DNA of 46,674 bases from Ilumatobacteraceae bacterium. GTDB lineage: Bacteria; Actinomycetota; Acidimicrobiia; Acidimicrobiales; Ilumatobacteraceae. Below the pieces are notes generated by a model, which saw only the letters and a list, made by a program, of their open reading frames with translations, was not told where the DNA came from and did no database searches. The position numbers and the translations under genes were made by a program. The stretch is from contig JAFMMJ010000008.1 in assembly GCA_017859785.1 (NCBI GenBank), forward strand, positions 1 through 46,674, written 5' to 3'. Below, piece by piece: positions 29,424 through 38,018 of this stretch (position 1 is its first letter; each line of letters starts with the position of its first letter).

Positions 29424-30334
29424 TGAAGGCCCTGCGCACCCCCGATGACCGTTTCGCCGAACTCCCCGACTTCGACTTCGAGCCGCACTACGTCGAGATC
29501 GACGACACCGAGGGCGGGACACTGCGCGTCCACTATCTCGACGAGGGCCCGGCTGACGCGCCCCCGGTGCTGTTGATGCACGGCGAGCCGTCGTGGTGCT
29601 TCCTTTACCGGCACATGATCCCAGTGCTGACCGCTGCGGGTCATCGGGTGGTGGCACCCGATCTCATCGGTTTCGGGCGCAGCGACAAGCCGACCGAGAC
29701 CGATGACTACACCTACGCGCGCCACGTCGGCTGGATGCGCGAGGCACTGTTCAGCGAGCTCGACCTCACCAACATCACTTTCTTCGGTCAGGACTGGGGA
29801 GGGCTGATCGGCCTGCGACTCGTGGCAGCTGAACCCGAACGGTTCGCCCGAGTCGTTATCGGCAACACGGGTCTACCGACCGGCCACGGGCCGGCGAGCG
29901 AAGCCTTCCTGAAGTGGCAGGAGTTCTCGCGAACCTCACCGCATTTCCCGATCGGAGCGATCATCAACGGCGGTTGCACCACCGATCTCACCCCCGAGGT
30001 GATCGCCGCCTACGACGCCCCGTTCCCCGATGACTCCTTCGTTGCTGGAGCGCGGATCTTCCCCTCGCTCGTGCCCACCACGCCGGACGATCCAGCGAGT
30101 GGTGACAACTCGGCTGCCTGGGAGGTGCTGTCGCGGTTCGATCGTCCGTTCCTTCTCGCGTTTAGCGACTCAGATCCAATCACTCGAGGAGGTGACGCCC
30201 CGTTCCTCGCGAAGGTGCCGGGAACCTCCGGTCAGGCGCACACCACCATCGTCGGCGGGGGTCACTTCCTCCAGGAGGACCGCGGCCCCGAACTGGCCCG
30301 GGTGATCGTTGAGTTCATTCAGGGCTCTCGATGA
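29423..30334 (+). CDS. Haloalkane dehalogenase (alpha/beta hydrolase, HLD-I-like)
   Basis: 303 residues. Oxyanion-hole motif HGEPSW (53-58), nucleophile elbow GQDWGG with D124 followed by the halide-binding W125, an acid candidate D251 in FSDSDPITRG, and base H281 in GGGHFLQED. The position of the acid after strand 7 fits subfamily HLD-I. The enzyme cleaves carbon-halogen bonds with water, giving an alcohol and a halide. Some relatives annotated this way have other hydrolase roles, so the natural substrate needs measuring. ATG shares its A with the previous stop. Confidence 0.85.
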   Translation: MKALRTPDDRFAELPDFDFEPHYVEIDDTEGGTLRVHYLDEGPADAPPVLLMHGEPSWCFLYRHMIPVLTAAGHRVVAPDLIGFGRSDKPTETDDYTYARHVGWMREALFSELDLTNITFFGQDWGGLIGLRLVAAEPERFARVVIGNTGLPTGHGPASEAFLKWQEFSRTSPHFPIGAIINGGCTTDLTPEVIAAYDAPFPDDSFVAGARIFPSLVPTTPDDPASGDNSAAWEVLSRFDRPFLLAFSDSDPITRGGDAPFLAKVPGTSGQAHTTIVGGGHFLQEDRGPELARVIVEFIQGSR

Positions 30335-31206
30335 GCGATCTTCGTTCGCTGAGCGCTCGGGCGGCCTTCGCCTCGCACCGCCTCATCGGGTGGATCTTCT
30401 GGGATCCACGGGGCATCGAGCGGTATGCGGCCCTCGGGATCCCGAATGGCGCCGGCTACTACGTCACCACCCGTGCCGGCCTGCTCGGTCACGCTGGGGC
30501 CTCGGTGGTCACCGCCGCCTACGGGTCGATCCATCCCGAGTTCATCTCCGTGAGTTACGCACTCCTTGACCAGCACGCCAGCGTCGACGACGCGATCCGA
30601 GTGCGCGACGAAGCGGTGCTCGCCGGACTCGCCGAGCACGCGCCCGAGATCTGCGCCGACCTCGCGGCGATCGCCCCCGCGCTGTGGGAAGCCGCTGACA
30701 CCCTTCCGTCGACGGGCCGACCGCTCTTCGCCGCCCAGTCCGCGCATCGACGACCCGACGAGCCGACCCTCGATGCTTGGCTCGCGGTGAACTGCATTCG
30801 CGAGTGGCGCGGCGACACTCATTGGGCTCTGCAGATCGCTGACGACCTCACCGGCACCGAGGCCGGAGTGCTCGACGGCGCCTGGCGTGACTACGAGGCC
30901 GACTGGTTGCCGAGGAGTCGCGGCGCTGACGACGCGGCGCTCGCGGAGGCCTACCGCCGACTCGAGGCACGCGGCTTCGTGACCGATGGCCGGGTGAACC
31001 CCGCCGGGGTTGCTCATCGTCAAAGCCTCGAGGATCGTCTCGATGATCTCTCCGTCGGCGCGTGGACCGCGTTCGGCGAGGCGGCCACCGAGTCGTTCAT
31101 CTCTCTTGTTGATTCGGTCGGCGATCACCTCGTCAGCCGAATCGACGCCACCGCGGGCGAGCGGTGGATGCCCGCCGCCCGCCGTCATCACAGGAGTCGC
31201 GCATGA
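30331..31206 (+). CDS. SCO6745-family helical protein, operon member
   Basis: 291 residues, helical, soluble. It shares with the protein at 14005-14745 the early ARAAFASHRLIGWIFWDPRG-like helix, the short stretch YYVTTRAGLLGHAG, and a following AAYGSIHPEFI (compare AAFGYFSPDLI). A central conserved region has NCIREWRGDTHW. The C-terminal 100 residues (DYEADWLPRSRG ... LSVGAWTAFGEAATES) resemble a winged-helix segment followed by a helix. No enzyme motif is seen. Its presence between a dehalogenase and an SRPBCC gene suggests a pathway or regulatory role. ATGA overlap with the dehalogenase stop. Confidence 0.65.
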   Translation: MSDLRSLSARAAFASHRLIGWIFWDPRGIERYAALGIPNGAGYYVTTRAGLLGHAGASVVTAAYGSIHPEFISVSYALLDQHASVDDAIRVRDEAVLAGLAEHAPEICADLAAIAPALWEAADTLPSTGRPLFAAQSAHRRPDEPTLDAWLAVNCIREWRGDTHWALQIADDLTGTEAGVLDGAWRDYEADWLPRSRGADDAALAEAYRRLEARGFVTDGRVNPAGVAHRQSLEDRLDDLSVGAWTAFGEAATESFISLVDSVGDHLVSRIDATAGERWMPAARRHHRSRA

Positions 31207-31649
31207 TCCACATCGAACGCTCATCGGAGATCGCAGCCACACCGGCCGAGATCTGGGAGGTGCTCGCCGACTTCGGCGCGCTGGCTTCGTGGGTGCCGAT
31301 GATCCAGCACACCTGTCCGCTCTCTGATCAAACCGAAGGGGTCGGCACGGTGCGCCGGGTGCAGGTGCAACGCCAGACGTTGGTCGAGACGGTGACCGTC
31401 TGGTCGCCACCGGACACCCTCACCTACACGATCGAAGGTCTTCCCTCGATCGCTGGGGTGCCGGTGACCACCTGGCGTCTCATCGCTGACGGCCCAAACA
31501 CCCGGGTCACGGTGTCGACCGATCTCGACACCGGCCGCAACCCGATCCGACGGCTCGTCGGTCGCAAAGTGCTCGATCGTCTCGGGTTGGCGGCGGAGTT
31601 CATGCTCGCCGGCCTGGCCGCGCGGGTCGCCCCGGGGGCGAGCTCATGA
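31203..31649 (+). CDS. SRPBCC-family (polyketide cyclase/START-like) ligand-binding protein
   Basis: 148 residues. The SRPBCC start is clear: MIHIERSSEIAATPAEIWEVLADFGALASWVP (the IxAxPxxVWxxLxDF pattern). Strands VGTVRRVQVQ, LVETVTVWSPPDTLTYTIEG and TTWRLIADGPNTRVTVST follow, then a long C-terminal helix. The fold binds hydrophobic or aromatic ligands; some members are cyclases or hydratases. Context suggests it binds or converts an intermediate of the sulfatase/dehalogenase pathway. Start ATG 31203 (ATGA overlap); the 13 residues from 31164 are noise. Confidence 0.82.
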   Translation: MIHIERSSEIAATPAEIWEVLADFGALASWVPMIQHTCPLSDQTEGVGTVRRVQVQRQTLVETVTVWSPPDTLTYTIEGLPSIAGVPVTTWRLIADGPNTRVTVSTDLDTGRNPIRRLVGRKVLDRLGLAAEFMLAGLAARVAPGASS

Positions 31650-34321
31650 ACGCGCGGCCCGACGTTGTCGTGATCATGACCGATGAGGAGCGGGCCGCTC
31701 CCGTGTACGAGACCGAGGAGTTGCGCGAATGGCGGCGGACATTGTTGGGCACCGCCTGGTTCGACGACCACGGTGTCTCCTTCGATCGGCACTACACCGG
31801 ATCGCTCGCCTGCGTGCCGAGCCGACCAACACTGTTCACCGGCCAATATCCCGATGTCCACGGGGTCACCCAAACCGACGGGCTCGGCAAGATGGCCGAC
31901 GACTCGCGGATGAGGTGGCTCCGCCCGGGTGAGGTGCCGACCCTCGGCAACTGGTTTCGCGCCGCCGGCTACGACACCGTCTACGACGGCAAGTGGCACA
32001 TCTCCCATGCCGACCTCCACGACTCGTCGGGGGAGCCACTCGCGACGAACACCGCCGAAGGCGAGGTGCTCGACGACAACGTTGCTCGTTATCTCGACGC
32101 GGACCCACTCAACCCGTTCGGCTTCTCCGGCTGGGTCGGCCCCGAACCCCACGGCGGGCTGTTCGCGAACTCGGGACTGGTGCGCGACCCGCTGATCGCC
32201 GACCGTGTCGTTCGTTGGCTCGACGACCGTTACGCGCGTCGCGCCGCCGGTGACGCCGAGGCGCTCCGCCCGTTTCTGCTGGTGGTCAGCTTCGTGAACC
32301 CCCACGACATCGTGCTGTTTCCGCTCTGGATGAACCGCGGCATGCCCGAGGCCCTCGACGGCATTCGGGTGCCGTCGGTGCCAATGGCGCCCTCGGCGTT
32401 CGAGGATCTTCGCCACAAGCCCGCCGCGCAGGTCGCCTATCGCGAGGCGTATCCGAGCTGTTACGGGCCGGCTGCGGCGGTCGCCCCGATCTACTCGAAG
32501 AACCATCAGCTCTACCGCGACCTTTACCACCGTCTCCATACGGCCGTCGACGGACCGCTCGAGCGGGTTCGCGCCGCGGTGACGGCGGGAGCCACCGCCC
32601 AAGGTCACGACACGGTGCTCGTGCGCACCTCCGATCACGGCGAACTTCTCGGCGCGCATGGTGGCCTTCACCAGAAGTGGTTTCAGCTCTACGACGAGGC
32701 GACCCGAGTGCCGTTCTCGATCGCTCGGCTCGGTTCGACGCCGACGGTCGCCCGACGCGTCACCGATCCAACCTCACATATCGACCTCGTGCCGACCCTG
32801 CTCGGTCTGGCCTCCATCGACGAGACCGCAACCGCGGAGGTGCTTCGCGAGTCGTTCTCCGAGGTGCACCCGCTGCCCGGCACCGATCTCTCCGATGTGA
32901 TCACCGGCGCCGAGGCTGATCCACATCGGGTCGTGTATCTCATGACTCGCGACAACATGCCTGAGGGCGATACCGGGGCGAGCGGAGTGTCACGGGCCCA
33001 CGGTCGCGTCACCGACGCCCCCGGTCCGCTGCGCATCAACGTCGCCGCCCACGTCGCATCGAACTTCGAGGGGGTCGTGTATCGACCCGACGCCGACGAA
33101 CTGCCCGCGGGCCACGGCCATCTCTGGAAGTTGGTTCGCACCTTCGATGACCCGTCGACGTGGACCGAACCGGGTGTGCGTCAGTTGGCGAGCGACGGCA
33201 TCGGCGGGCCGACCTATCGCACCGGGGTCCTTCCCGACCAGTGGGAGCTCTACGACCTGACCGACGATCCGGTTGAGATGGTGAACCGGGCGAACGACCC
33301 GGCGGCGGCCGAGGTGCTCGAGGCGCTTCGCGTTGTGATGAAGGCTGAGCGGCATCGGGCGGTTCCTGAGCGAAACGAGCCCTGGCCGTACGCGGTGAGC
33401 CGGATCACTGAGATCGACCGCGTGCCGCTGCTGCCACCGACGGAACTCATCCGCGCCCAGGTCGCCCAACGGGTGCGATCTCGGGTTCGCGCCCGCATCG
33501 CCGAGCGACGCAACTCGATTCGCGTCACCGCTCCTCCCCCGGCGCGGGCGGTTCGCCGGTTGCTGTCGCGACTCGGCCTTCATCCGGATGATCCGACACC
33601 GTCGTCGGCTGATCTATCGGGTCGACGGGCGTTGGTCATCGCGACCAACCACGGGCAACTCGACATTGGTCGACCGACCGGGGTGTTCGCAAGCGAGTTG
33701 ACCGTTCCCTATTACGCCTTCGTCGACGCGGGGATGAGCGTTGAGGTCGCGAGCCCGCTCGGCGGGGTGATCCCGGTTGATCCGCTGTCACTGAAGCCGG
33801 CGGTGCGTACGGCGGCCGACGACCGGTTCCTCTCCGACGCGGTGCTCCGCGCCGCGATGAACGCCTCGCGCCCGGTCGGATCGCTCGACATGGCCGACTA
33901 CGACATCGTGTATCTGGCCGGCGGGTGGGGCGCGGCCTTCGACCTCGGCACCTCTGAAGTGCTCGGCGATCAGATGACCGCGGCGGTCGCAGCTGGCGCG
34001 GCGATCGGTGGGGTCTGCCATGGCCCGCTCGGATTGCTCCGGGCTCGCGATACCGACGGCCGCCCGCTGGTGGAGGGTCGCCGAATCAGTGCGGTCACTG
34101 ACAAGCAAGTGCGTGAACTCGGCATCACCTCGACGCCGCTACATCCCGAGCGCGATCTCCGCGCCGCGGGAGCGCTCTTCGAGGGCCGGTCGGGGCGTCG
34201 CGATGTGCTGGCCAACCACTGGGTGGTCGACGGGAAGCTGGTGACCGGCCAGAACCAGAACGCGGCGCCGATGGTCGCGCGAGAACTCATTGGGCTCGTC
34301 GCTTCAGGAGGTGCACGGTGA
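31646..34321 (+). CDS. Sulfatase fused to a C-terminal DJ-1/PfpI domain
   Basis: 891 residues. N-terminal sulfatase (about 1-600): DVVVIMTDEERAAP supplies the first metal acids, C56 in ACVPSRPTLFTGQ is the C-x-P-S-R formylglycine site, GKWHISH carries Lys/His, and RTSDHGELLGAHG the DHG motif; the layout is closer to choline-sulfatase-type than to the first sulfatase. A basic Arg-rich linker (about 600-655) leads to a DJ-1/PfpI domain (about 658-885) with the nucleophile elbow GGVCHGPLG (C791), of the Hsp31-like type that can act as glyoxalase III, amidase or chaperone. The reading frame is continuous, so the fusion is real in this sequence. It joins neighbours by ATGA and GTGA overlaps. Confidence 0.88.
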   Translation: MNARPDVVVIMTDEERAAPVYETEELREWRRTLLGTAWFDDHGVSFDRHYTGSLACVPSRPTLFTGQYPDVHGVTQTDGLGKMADDSRMRWLRPGEVPTLGNWFRAAGYDTVYDGKWHISHADLHDSSGEPLATNTAEGEVLDDNVARYLDADPLNPFGFSGWVGPEPHGGLFANSGLVRDPLIADRVVRWLDDRYARRAAGDAEALRPFLLVVSFVNPHDIVLFPLWMNRGMPEALDGIRVPSVPMAPSAFEDLRHKPAAQVAYREAYPSCYGPAAAVAPIYSKNHQLYRDLYHRLHTAVDGPLERVRAAVTAGATAQGHDTVLVRTSDHGELLGAHGGLHQKWFQLYDEATRVPFSIARLGSTPTVARRVTDPTSHIDLVPTLLGLASIDETATAEVLRESFSEVHPLPGTDLSDVITGAEADPHRVVYLMTRDNMPEGDTGASGVSRAHGRVTDAPGPLRINVAAHVASNFEGVVYRPDADELPAGHGHLWKLVRTFDDPSTWTEPGVRQLASDGIGGPTYRTGVLPDQWELYDLTDDPVEMVNRANDPAAAEVLEALRVVMKAERHRAVPERNEPWPYAVSRITEIDRVPLLPPTELIRAQVAQRVRSRVRARIAERRNSIRVTAPPPARAVRRLLSRLGLHPDDPTPSSADLSGRRALVIATNHGQLDIGRPTGVFASELTVPYYAFVDAGMSVEVASPLGGVIPVDPLSLKPAVRTAADDRFLSDAVLRAAMNASRPVGSLDMADYDIVYLAGGWGAAFDLGTSEVLGDQMTAAVAAGAAIGGVCHGPLGLLRARDTDGRPLVEGRRISAVTDKQVRELGITSTPLHPERDLRAAGALFEGRSGRRDVLANHWVVDGKLVTGQNQNAAPMVARELIGLVASGGAR

Positions 34322-35136
34322 GCCGTGACCCGTCATACGGAGTTGTCGACCGCGAGTACGGCCTGCGTCTCGCGACCTGCGATCCAGCCGAGGACGGTCC
34401 GATCTGGATGGTCAATCTCATGCGCTATCGCGAGCGAGCCGCTTACGCCGACGGCTCCGATGGCGGTCGCTCGGGTCGCGAGGCTGATGACGAGTACGCC
34501 CCGGTCGACGTGCTCGCCGACATCGGCGCCGAGGTCGTCTTCCTCGCCGATGTGGAGGTGCAGGCTCTCGGTGCGGGGCCGGCTTGGGACCGGGTCGCGG
34601 TGGTGCGGTATCCGACGCGGCGTTCGTTCATCGAGATGCAGTCACGCGAGGATTTCCGTGAGCGCCATGTGCACAAGGAGGCGGGCATGGCGGCGACGAT
34701 CGTGATGGGTTGTCGACCGATGGAGGTGCCCGCTCTCCCCGACGGTGTCGTCGAGGTCGATTGGGCTGATGTGCCCCATCCGCCGACCGATGACGACGGG
34801 CCGATGATGGTGATCCACGTGCTGTCGTTCAACGATCCCGACGGCGCGGAGCGAACCCCGGATCACATGTCGGCCTATCAGCGCGTCGCTGCCGAATCCG
34901 CCGCCGCCCAGGGCATTCGTATCGCCGGATGGTTCTCCGTGGAGGGCACGATCCTCGGCGATGGACGACAGTGGCATCAGGTTCGGTTCAACGGATTCCC
35001 GTCGCGCCGAGCGTTCATGGCGGTGGTGAACGATCCGCGTCGGTTGGAGGCGCAGCGCGATCATCGCGAGGTGGCCATCGCCGACACCTACACGCTCATG
35101 ACCCGGGCGACCATCCCGTTCAGCGAAGCTCGCTGA
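34318..35136 (+). CDS. Tandem DUF1330-like (ferredoxin-like dimeric alpha-beta barrel) protein
   Basis: 272 residues in two similar halves. Half 1 (about 20-140) has IWMVNLMRYRERAAY, WDRVAVVRYPTRRSFIEMQSREDF and AGMAATIVM. Half 2 (about 160-265) has MMVIHVLSFND, WHQVRFNGFPSRRAFMAVVNDPR and a final TYTLM strand. Each half follows the alpha/beta order of dimeric ferredoxin-like proteins (DUF1330, EthD, antibiotic monooxygenase relatives), so the chain is a covalent pseudo-dimer. Such folds act as small cofactor-free oxygenases, decarboxylases or dehydratases; activity unknown. It is the last gene of the operon and starts at GTG 34318 by GTGA overlap. Confidence 0.7.
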   Translation: MSRDPSYGVVDREYGLRLATCDPAEDGPIWMVNLMRYRERAAYADGSDGGRSGREADDEYAPVDVLADIGAEVVFLADVEVQALGAGPAWDRVAVVRYPTRRSFIEMQSREDFRERHVHKEAGMAATIVMGCRPMEVPALPDGVVEVDWADVPHPPTDDDGPMMVIHVLSFNDPDGAERTPDHMSAYQRVAAESAAAQGIRIAGWFSVEGTILGDGRQWHQVRFNGFPSRRAFMAVVNDPRRLEAQRDHREVAIADTYTLMTRATIPFSEAR

Positions 35137-35151
35137 ACCCGAAAACGGCGA

Positions 35152-35175
35152 TGGGGCCCGGCGAACCGGGCCCCA
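35152..35175. terminator. Strong GC hairpin between convergent operons
   Basis: TGGGGCCCGG and CCGGGCCCCA pair perfectly (10 bp) around the tetraloop CGAA. There is no clear T-run, as is common in high-GC Actinobacteria. It lies 15 bases after the tetR operon and 58 bases beyond the end of the opposing transporter operon, so it can serve both. Confidence 0.75.
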
Positions 35176-35233
35176 CCTCCGAATCGTTTCGGTGGGAGGT
35201 CGAGACGACCCCACACCGCTCAGATGTGTCGCG

Positions 35234-36439
35234 TCAGTTGCCGCCCTCATTGAGGGTGACCGACATCGGCGAGTAACCCTCACCGAACAGGTCGACACCG
35301 CCGGCACCGGCGAGAGCCCAAGCGGCCTCGACGATCTCGTTGGTGTAGGCATCCGCGTCCGGCGCGGCCGTCAACACGGTCGTGCCCTCGAGGTTCGGGG
35401 TCTGCTGGCTGATCTCGACCGTCTGGTTCCAAGCGGCCTCGTCGGTGTAGCCGACGCCGTTGGTGGACGGCCAGATGAGCTTGTTGACCTCGTTCATCTG
35501 CCACAACTGGTGGCTCGCGCCGAGGGTCGGGCCGACTCCGAGCACGATGTCTGCGCATCCCTGGACGTCGTCACGGCAGTGCGCCCAGCCGAGCATCGAG
35601 GCCGCGACGAAGCGAACCGCGATGTCCTTGTAGGCGGCATCGGAGGCGAGACGGGCGCCATCGGCCCAGATCGCATCCTGAAGCATGCCGACGCCGTAGT
35701 CCTCGTAGTTGACGACGTTGAAGTCGTCCGGCGTGTAGAGCTCGCCGGTGTCGGGGTTCACGGCCTCGAGCACCATGGCGTACTCGTTGTAGGTCATCGC
35801 TTCGGCGGCGTCGATCTCCCCTTCGAGGAGGGCGGCCATGTCGAAGTTCTGACCGACGAGCTCAACGTCGGCGGCGGGGTCGAGACCCTCGGCGCCGAGG
35901 GCGGCGAAGATCTCGTACTCGTTGCCGAAGCCCCAGTTGCCGATCTTCTTGCCGGCGAAGTCGGCGGGTGAGGTGATGCCCTTGTCCTTGAACGACACCT
36001 GCAGGGTGCCGGAGCGCTGGAAGATCTGCGCGATGTTCACGATGTCGGCACCGGCCTCACGGCTGGCGAGGGCCTTGGGCACCCAGGCGAGGGCGAAGTC
36101 GACGTCGCCGTTCGCGAGCTGGGTCTGCGGCACGATGTCGAGACCGCCTTCGACGATGGTGACGTCGAGGCAGTGGTCGGCGTAGTAGCCCTGGTCGACG
36201 GCTGCGTAGTAGCCGGCGAACTGCGCCTGGGCGAACCACTGGAGCTGCAGGCTGACCTCATCAGGGGTCGTGCAGGTCTCCTCGGCGGCCGGCTCGGCAG
36301 CGGGCTCGGCGGCCGGCTCGGCAGCAGGCTCGGCGGCCGGCTCGGCAGCGGGTTCGGCGTCGTCGGAGCCGCAGGCTGCGACGAGCAGTGATACCGCGGC
36401 CAGTCCAGCCAGGACTCCGCGGTGCTTGCTGATTCTCAT
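35234..36439 (-). CDS. ABC transporter substrate-binding lipoprotein, NMT1/THI5-like
   Basis: 401 residues. Signal peptide with lipobox LLVAACGS (Cys at about 23), then a spacer of six EPAA units, then the NMT1/THI5-like domain: VSLQLQWFAQAQFAGYYAAVDQGYYADHCLDVTIVEGG (first part), later IGNWGFGNEYE and EAMTYNEYAM. This fold binds pyrimidine-like ligands in thiamine-precursor uptake. Here the operon points to a pyrimidine or a breakdown product. SD GGGGGAG precedes ATG 36439. The ATG overlaps the upstream permease stop (ATGA). It is the last gene of the operon, just before the terminator hairpin. Confidence 0.9.
   Translation of the reverse strand: MRISKHRGVLAGLAAVSLLVAACGSDDAEPAAEPAAEPAAEPAAEPAAEPAAEETCTTPDEVSLQLQWFAQAQFAGYYAAVDQGYYADHCLDVTIVEGGLDIVPQTQLANGDVDFALAWVPKALASREAGADIVNIAQIFQRSGTLQVSFKDKGITSPADFAGKKIGNWGFGNEYEIFAALGAEGLDPAADVELVGQNFDMAALLEGEIDAAEAMTYNEYAMVLEAVNPDTGELYTPDDFNVVNYEDYGVGMLQDAIWADGARLASDAAYKDIAVRFVAASMLGWAHCRDDVQGCADIVLGVGPTLGASHQLWQMNEVNKLIWPSTNGVGYTDEAAWNQTVEISQQTPNLEGTTVLTAAPDADAYTNEIVEAAWALAGAGGVDLFGEGYSPMSVTLNEGGN
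36281..36352 (-). repeat. 12-bp tandem repeat x6 (EPAA spacer)
   Basis: Six 12-base units CTCGGC(G/A)GC(C/G)GG and variants, alternating in two forms so that the higher-order period is 24 bases. Together they encode the Glu-Pro-Ala-Ala spacer between lipid anchor and ligand domain. Copy number is likely to vary between strains. Confidence 0.85.
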
Positions 36440-37221
36440 GTGGTTGCTCCCCCTGGGGCTTTGCCCCTCCGGTTTGAGGTGATGTTCTCCAACAGTACGG
36501 AGACTAGGTAAAAGGTGAGGCCGAGCAGGCATGCGCCGATGACGTACGCCCAGGCGACCGCATTCTTCGAATTGGCGAAGTTGGAGGGGATGAAATATCC
36601 GAGGCCGTTCTGGCGGCCACCGAAGTACTCCGAGACGAAGGCGGTGATGACGGCGGTTGGCGCCGCGATCTTCACCGCGGTGAACAAATACGGCACCGCG
36701 TTCGGGATGCGGGTCTTGACCAGCACCGACCGCGGAGTCGCCGCGTAAGAGCGCATGAGCTCGAGGTGGATAGGGCTCACCTGCCGGAGCCCCTTCGCGA
36801 CGTTCACGAGCACGATGAAGAACACGATGAGCATCACCATGAGTCGCCGTGGCACCTCGCTCGTCGAGGTGAACATGTTCTGGAAGACGGCGACGAGCAC
36901 GATGATTGGGATCGCGTTGAGCGCGATCGCGAGCGGCGAGACGAGTTCGTTGAGCAGGTTGGAGCGCATCAGCGCAAAGCTGGCGGCCACCCCGAGCGCG
37001 ACGCCGAGCAGGAGGCCGACCAGCGCGTTGCCGCCTGACACGAAAGCAGCGGCGCGCACGAGACCGACGTTGTCGGTGAAGGCCGACCAGATAGCGCTCG
37101 GTGCCGGAAGGAAGTAGGGCTTGAGGTCGAAACCGCGCACGAGCGCCTCCCAAGCAGCCACGAAGGCGACACCCCATACAAGAGGTGGGAGCACCGCGGA
37201 GGCGAGGCGCGCGACTCTCAT
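36436..37221 (-). CDS. ABC transporter permease (nitrate/taurine/thiamine-precursor type)
   Basis: 261 residues, about six membrane helices. The cytoplasmic loop that docks the ATPase is ELMRSYAATPRSVLVKTRIPNAVPYLFTAVKIAAPTAVI (E-x-x-x-x-x-A-x-x-x-x-x-x-x-x-x-x-P pattern of BPD permeases). It pairs with the second permease in the operon to form a heterodimeric channel for the solute delivered by the NMT1-type lipoprotein. Start ATG 37221 overlaps the ATPase stop by 4 bases. Confidence 0.9.
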   Translation of the reverse strand: MRVARLASAVLPPLVWGVAFVAAWEALVRGFDLKPYFLPAPSAIWSAFTDNVGLVRAAAFVSGGNALVGLLLGVALGVAASFALMRSNLLNELVSPLAIALNAIPIIVLVAVFQNMFTSTSEVPRRLMVMLIVFFIVLVNVAKGLRQVSPIHLELMRSYAATPRSVLVKTRIPNAVPYLFTAVKIAAPTAVITAFVSEYFGGRQNGLGYFIPSNFANSKNAVAWAYVIGACLLGLTFYLVSVLLENITSNRRGKAPGGATT

Positions 37222-38018
37222 CGGTCGTCGACTCCTCCGTGGCTGTGATAGCCCTCAACGGCCCGGAGTGACTCACGCACCTCAGTGATGCCGGCGAAGA
37301 AGGCCTGATCCTCACGGGTGTCGTCGTCGCGACCTCCGGTGAGCGCGATGTCAACGATGCGGGTGATCCGCCCCGGCCGAGGCGACATGACGACGACACG
37401 GTCGGAGAGGTAGACGGCTTCGGGAATCGAGTGGGTGACGAACACGATGGTCGAGCCGGTGGCCTCGCGGATGCGAAGCAGCTCGGCTTGCATGTGCTCG
37501 CGGGTCATCTCGTCGAGGGCGCCAAAGGGCTCGTCCATGAGGAGCAGCGGTGGATGGGTGGCGAGCGCGCGGGCGATCGCGACCCGCTGCTGCATGCCGC
37601 CCGAGAGCTGCCAAGGCATGTGGTCGGCGAAGTCGTCGAGTTTGACGAGGGCAAGCATCTCCTCAGCCCGCTCCCGCCGTCGGCCGCGATCCCAGCCGGC
37701 GAGCTCGAGCGGCAACTCGACGTTGCGTCGCACGTTGCGCCAATCGAACAGGCCGGCCTGCTGGAATGCCATGCCGTAGGTGTGGTCGCGGCGCGCCTGC
37801 CCGGCTGAGGTGCCGTTCACGATGATCGTGCCCGCGGTCGGTTCGACGAGGTTGGCGACAAGGCGGAGCAAGGTGCTCTTGCCGCATCCGGACGGCCCGA
37901 TCAGCGACACGAACTCGCCTTCGGCGATCGACAGGTCGATGCCGTCGAGGGCGTTGACCTCGCGGGCAGTGCCCGGGTTGAAGGTCATCGACACGGAGTT
38001 GAGGACGACAGCGGTCAT
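37218..38018 (-). CDS. ABC transporter ATP-binding protein
   Basis: 266 residues. Walker A GPSGCGKST (about 40-48), Q-loop FQQAGLFDWRNV, signature LSGGMQQRVAIARAL, Walker B LLLMDEPFGALDE, and the H-loop His of VFVTHSIPEAVYLSDRV. It powers import by the two flanking permeases and belongs to the SsuB/TauB/ThiZ group. ATG 38018 shares a base with the preceding permease stop (TGATG). Confidence 0.93.
   Translation of the reverse strand: MTAVVLNSVSMTFNPGTAREVNALDGIDLSIAEGEFVSLIGPSGCGKSTLLRLVANLVEPTAGTIIVNGTSAGQARRDHTYGMAFQQAGLFDWRNVRRNVELPLELAGWDRGRRRERAEEMLALVKLDDFADHMPWQLSGGMQQRVAIARALATHPPLLLMDEPFGALDEMTREHMQAELLRIREATGSTIVFVTHSIPEAVYLSDRVVVMSPRPGRITRIVDIALTGGRDDDTREDQAFFAGITEVRESLRAVEGYHSHGGVDDR

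Noticed and set aside
31424-32671. 415-codon minus-strand open frame opposite the sulfatase-DJ-1 gene
   Set aside because: It is a shadow of two well-supported genes in an overlapping operon and has no recognisable domain.
36281-36352. Tandem repeat considered as a CRISPR or mobile-element signature
   Set aside because: Units are 12 bases, contiguous and in frame as EPAA, with no spacers; it is a protein linker.
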